Shown here: positions 7,927 through 8,024 of the stretch, one piece after another
Layout of the letters: each line of letters starts with the position of its first letter
How positions within the stretch are numbered: the first letter of the stretch is position 1
Assembly (NCBI GenBank): GCA_036506495.1
Contig: DASXRQ010000149.1
Coordinates: 1-8,024, forward strand
Origin: DASXRC01 sp036506495
GTDB lineage: Bacteria; Actinomycetota; Actinomycetes; Mycobacteriales; Micromonosporaceae
Reading direction: 5' to 3'
DNA: 8,024 nt
Translations under genes and position numbers: made by a program
The notes under the pieces: model-generated
The model's input: the letters and a program-made list of their open reading frames with translations, nothing else
Told to the model about the DNA's origin: nothing
Database searches by the model: none

Positions 7927-8024
7927 ATGGCTGACATGGGCGACCCGAAGACCGTGCTGCACCACTACCTCCAGCTGACTCGCGACGACCTGATCTGGAA
8001 GCTCGACGGGTTGGGTGAACGTGA
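7927..8024 (+). CDS. DinB-superfamily protein (DUF664-like), N-terminal part; 3' end outside window
   Basis: Thirty-two codons are visible before the window ends. The sequence DPKTVLHHYLQLTRDDLIWK (6-25), followed by LDGLGER, matches the first helix of DinB/DUF664-type four-helix proteins, which often read like LH-YL--ar-alLWKLDGL. Members are metal-binding bundles related to mycothiol-dependent maleylpyruvate isomerase and thiol transferases. In actinomycetes most are of unknown role. The metal-binding histidines expected later in the protein are not in the window. A second ATG at 7936 is possible, but the -10-like element fits 7927 better. Confidence 0.78.
   Translation, partial: MADMGDPKTVLHHYLQLTRDDLIWKLDGLGER

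Overview
This window is very GC-rich, high-G+C-actinobacterial chromosome. An ImuB-type Y-family polymerase tail is followed directly by a DnaE2-type error-prone polymerase, codon third positions are almost all G or C, and several genes have actinomycete-style leaderless starts. The protein style suggests the Micromonosporales, but that placement is inference from family resemblance, not a database result.

Region by region: (1) 1-778 is the C-terminal 258 codons of ImuB. (2) 779-938 separates imuB from dnaE2 and holds the 3' remnant of a PIN-domain (VapC-type) toxin gene on the minus strand. (3) 939-4370 is full-length dnaE2. (4) 4371-4984 is about 600 bases without a confident gene. It starts with an unusually AT-rich patch and contains a 28-codon ORF behind a good Shine-Dalgarno. 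Further in, one strand reads as a small two-helix membrane protein and the other as a possible gene remnant. (5) 4985-5356 is a VOC (glyoxalase-fold) protein that ends in a perfect 12-bp hairpin. (6) 5357-5607 is a GC-rich hairpin cluster. (7) 5608-6207 is a GNAT acetyltransferase. (8) 6491-7099, minus strand, is a dihydrofolate-reductase-like (RibD C-terminal) protein. (9) 7251-7676 is an MmcQ/YjbR-family protein, divergent from the previous gene. (10) 7927-8024 is the start of a DinB-fold (DUF664-like) protein that runs off the window.

Only imuB and dnaE2 form a recognisable functional unit: the DNA-damage-induced mutasome, in which ImuB carries DnaE2 to the sliding clamp. The genes after 4985 are separately promoted, single-gene housekeeping or accessory functions (VOC, GNAT, DHFR-like, YjbR, DinB), a common mix in actinomycete chromosomes. 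Four of them share the same architecture: a -10-like hexamer ending in CT, 6-7 bases before the start codon, and no usable Shine-Dalgarno, which suggests leaderless mRNAs. The DHFR-like gene is the exception, with a textbook GGAGG.

I did not find a convincing new multi-gene system. The observations most worth a second look are the toxin remnant inside the mutasome locus, the shared leaderless promoter layout, the hairpins around the VOC gene, and the ambiguous 4371-4984 region.
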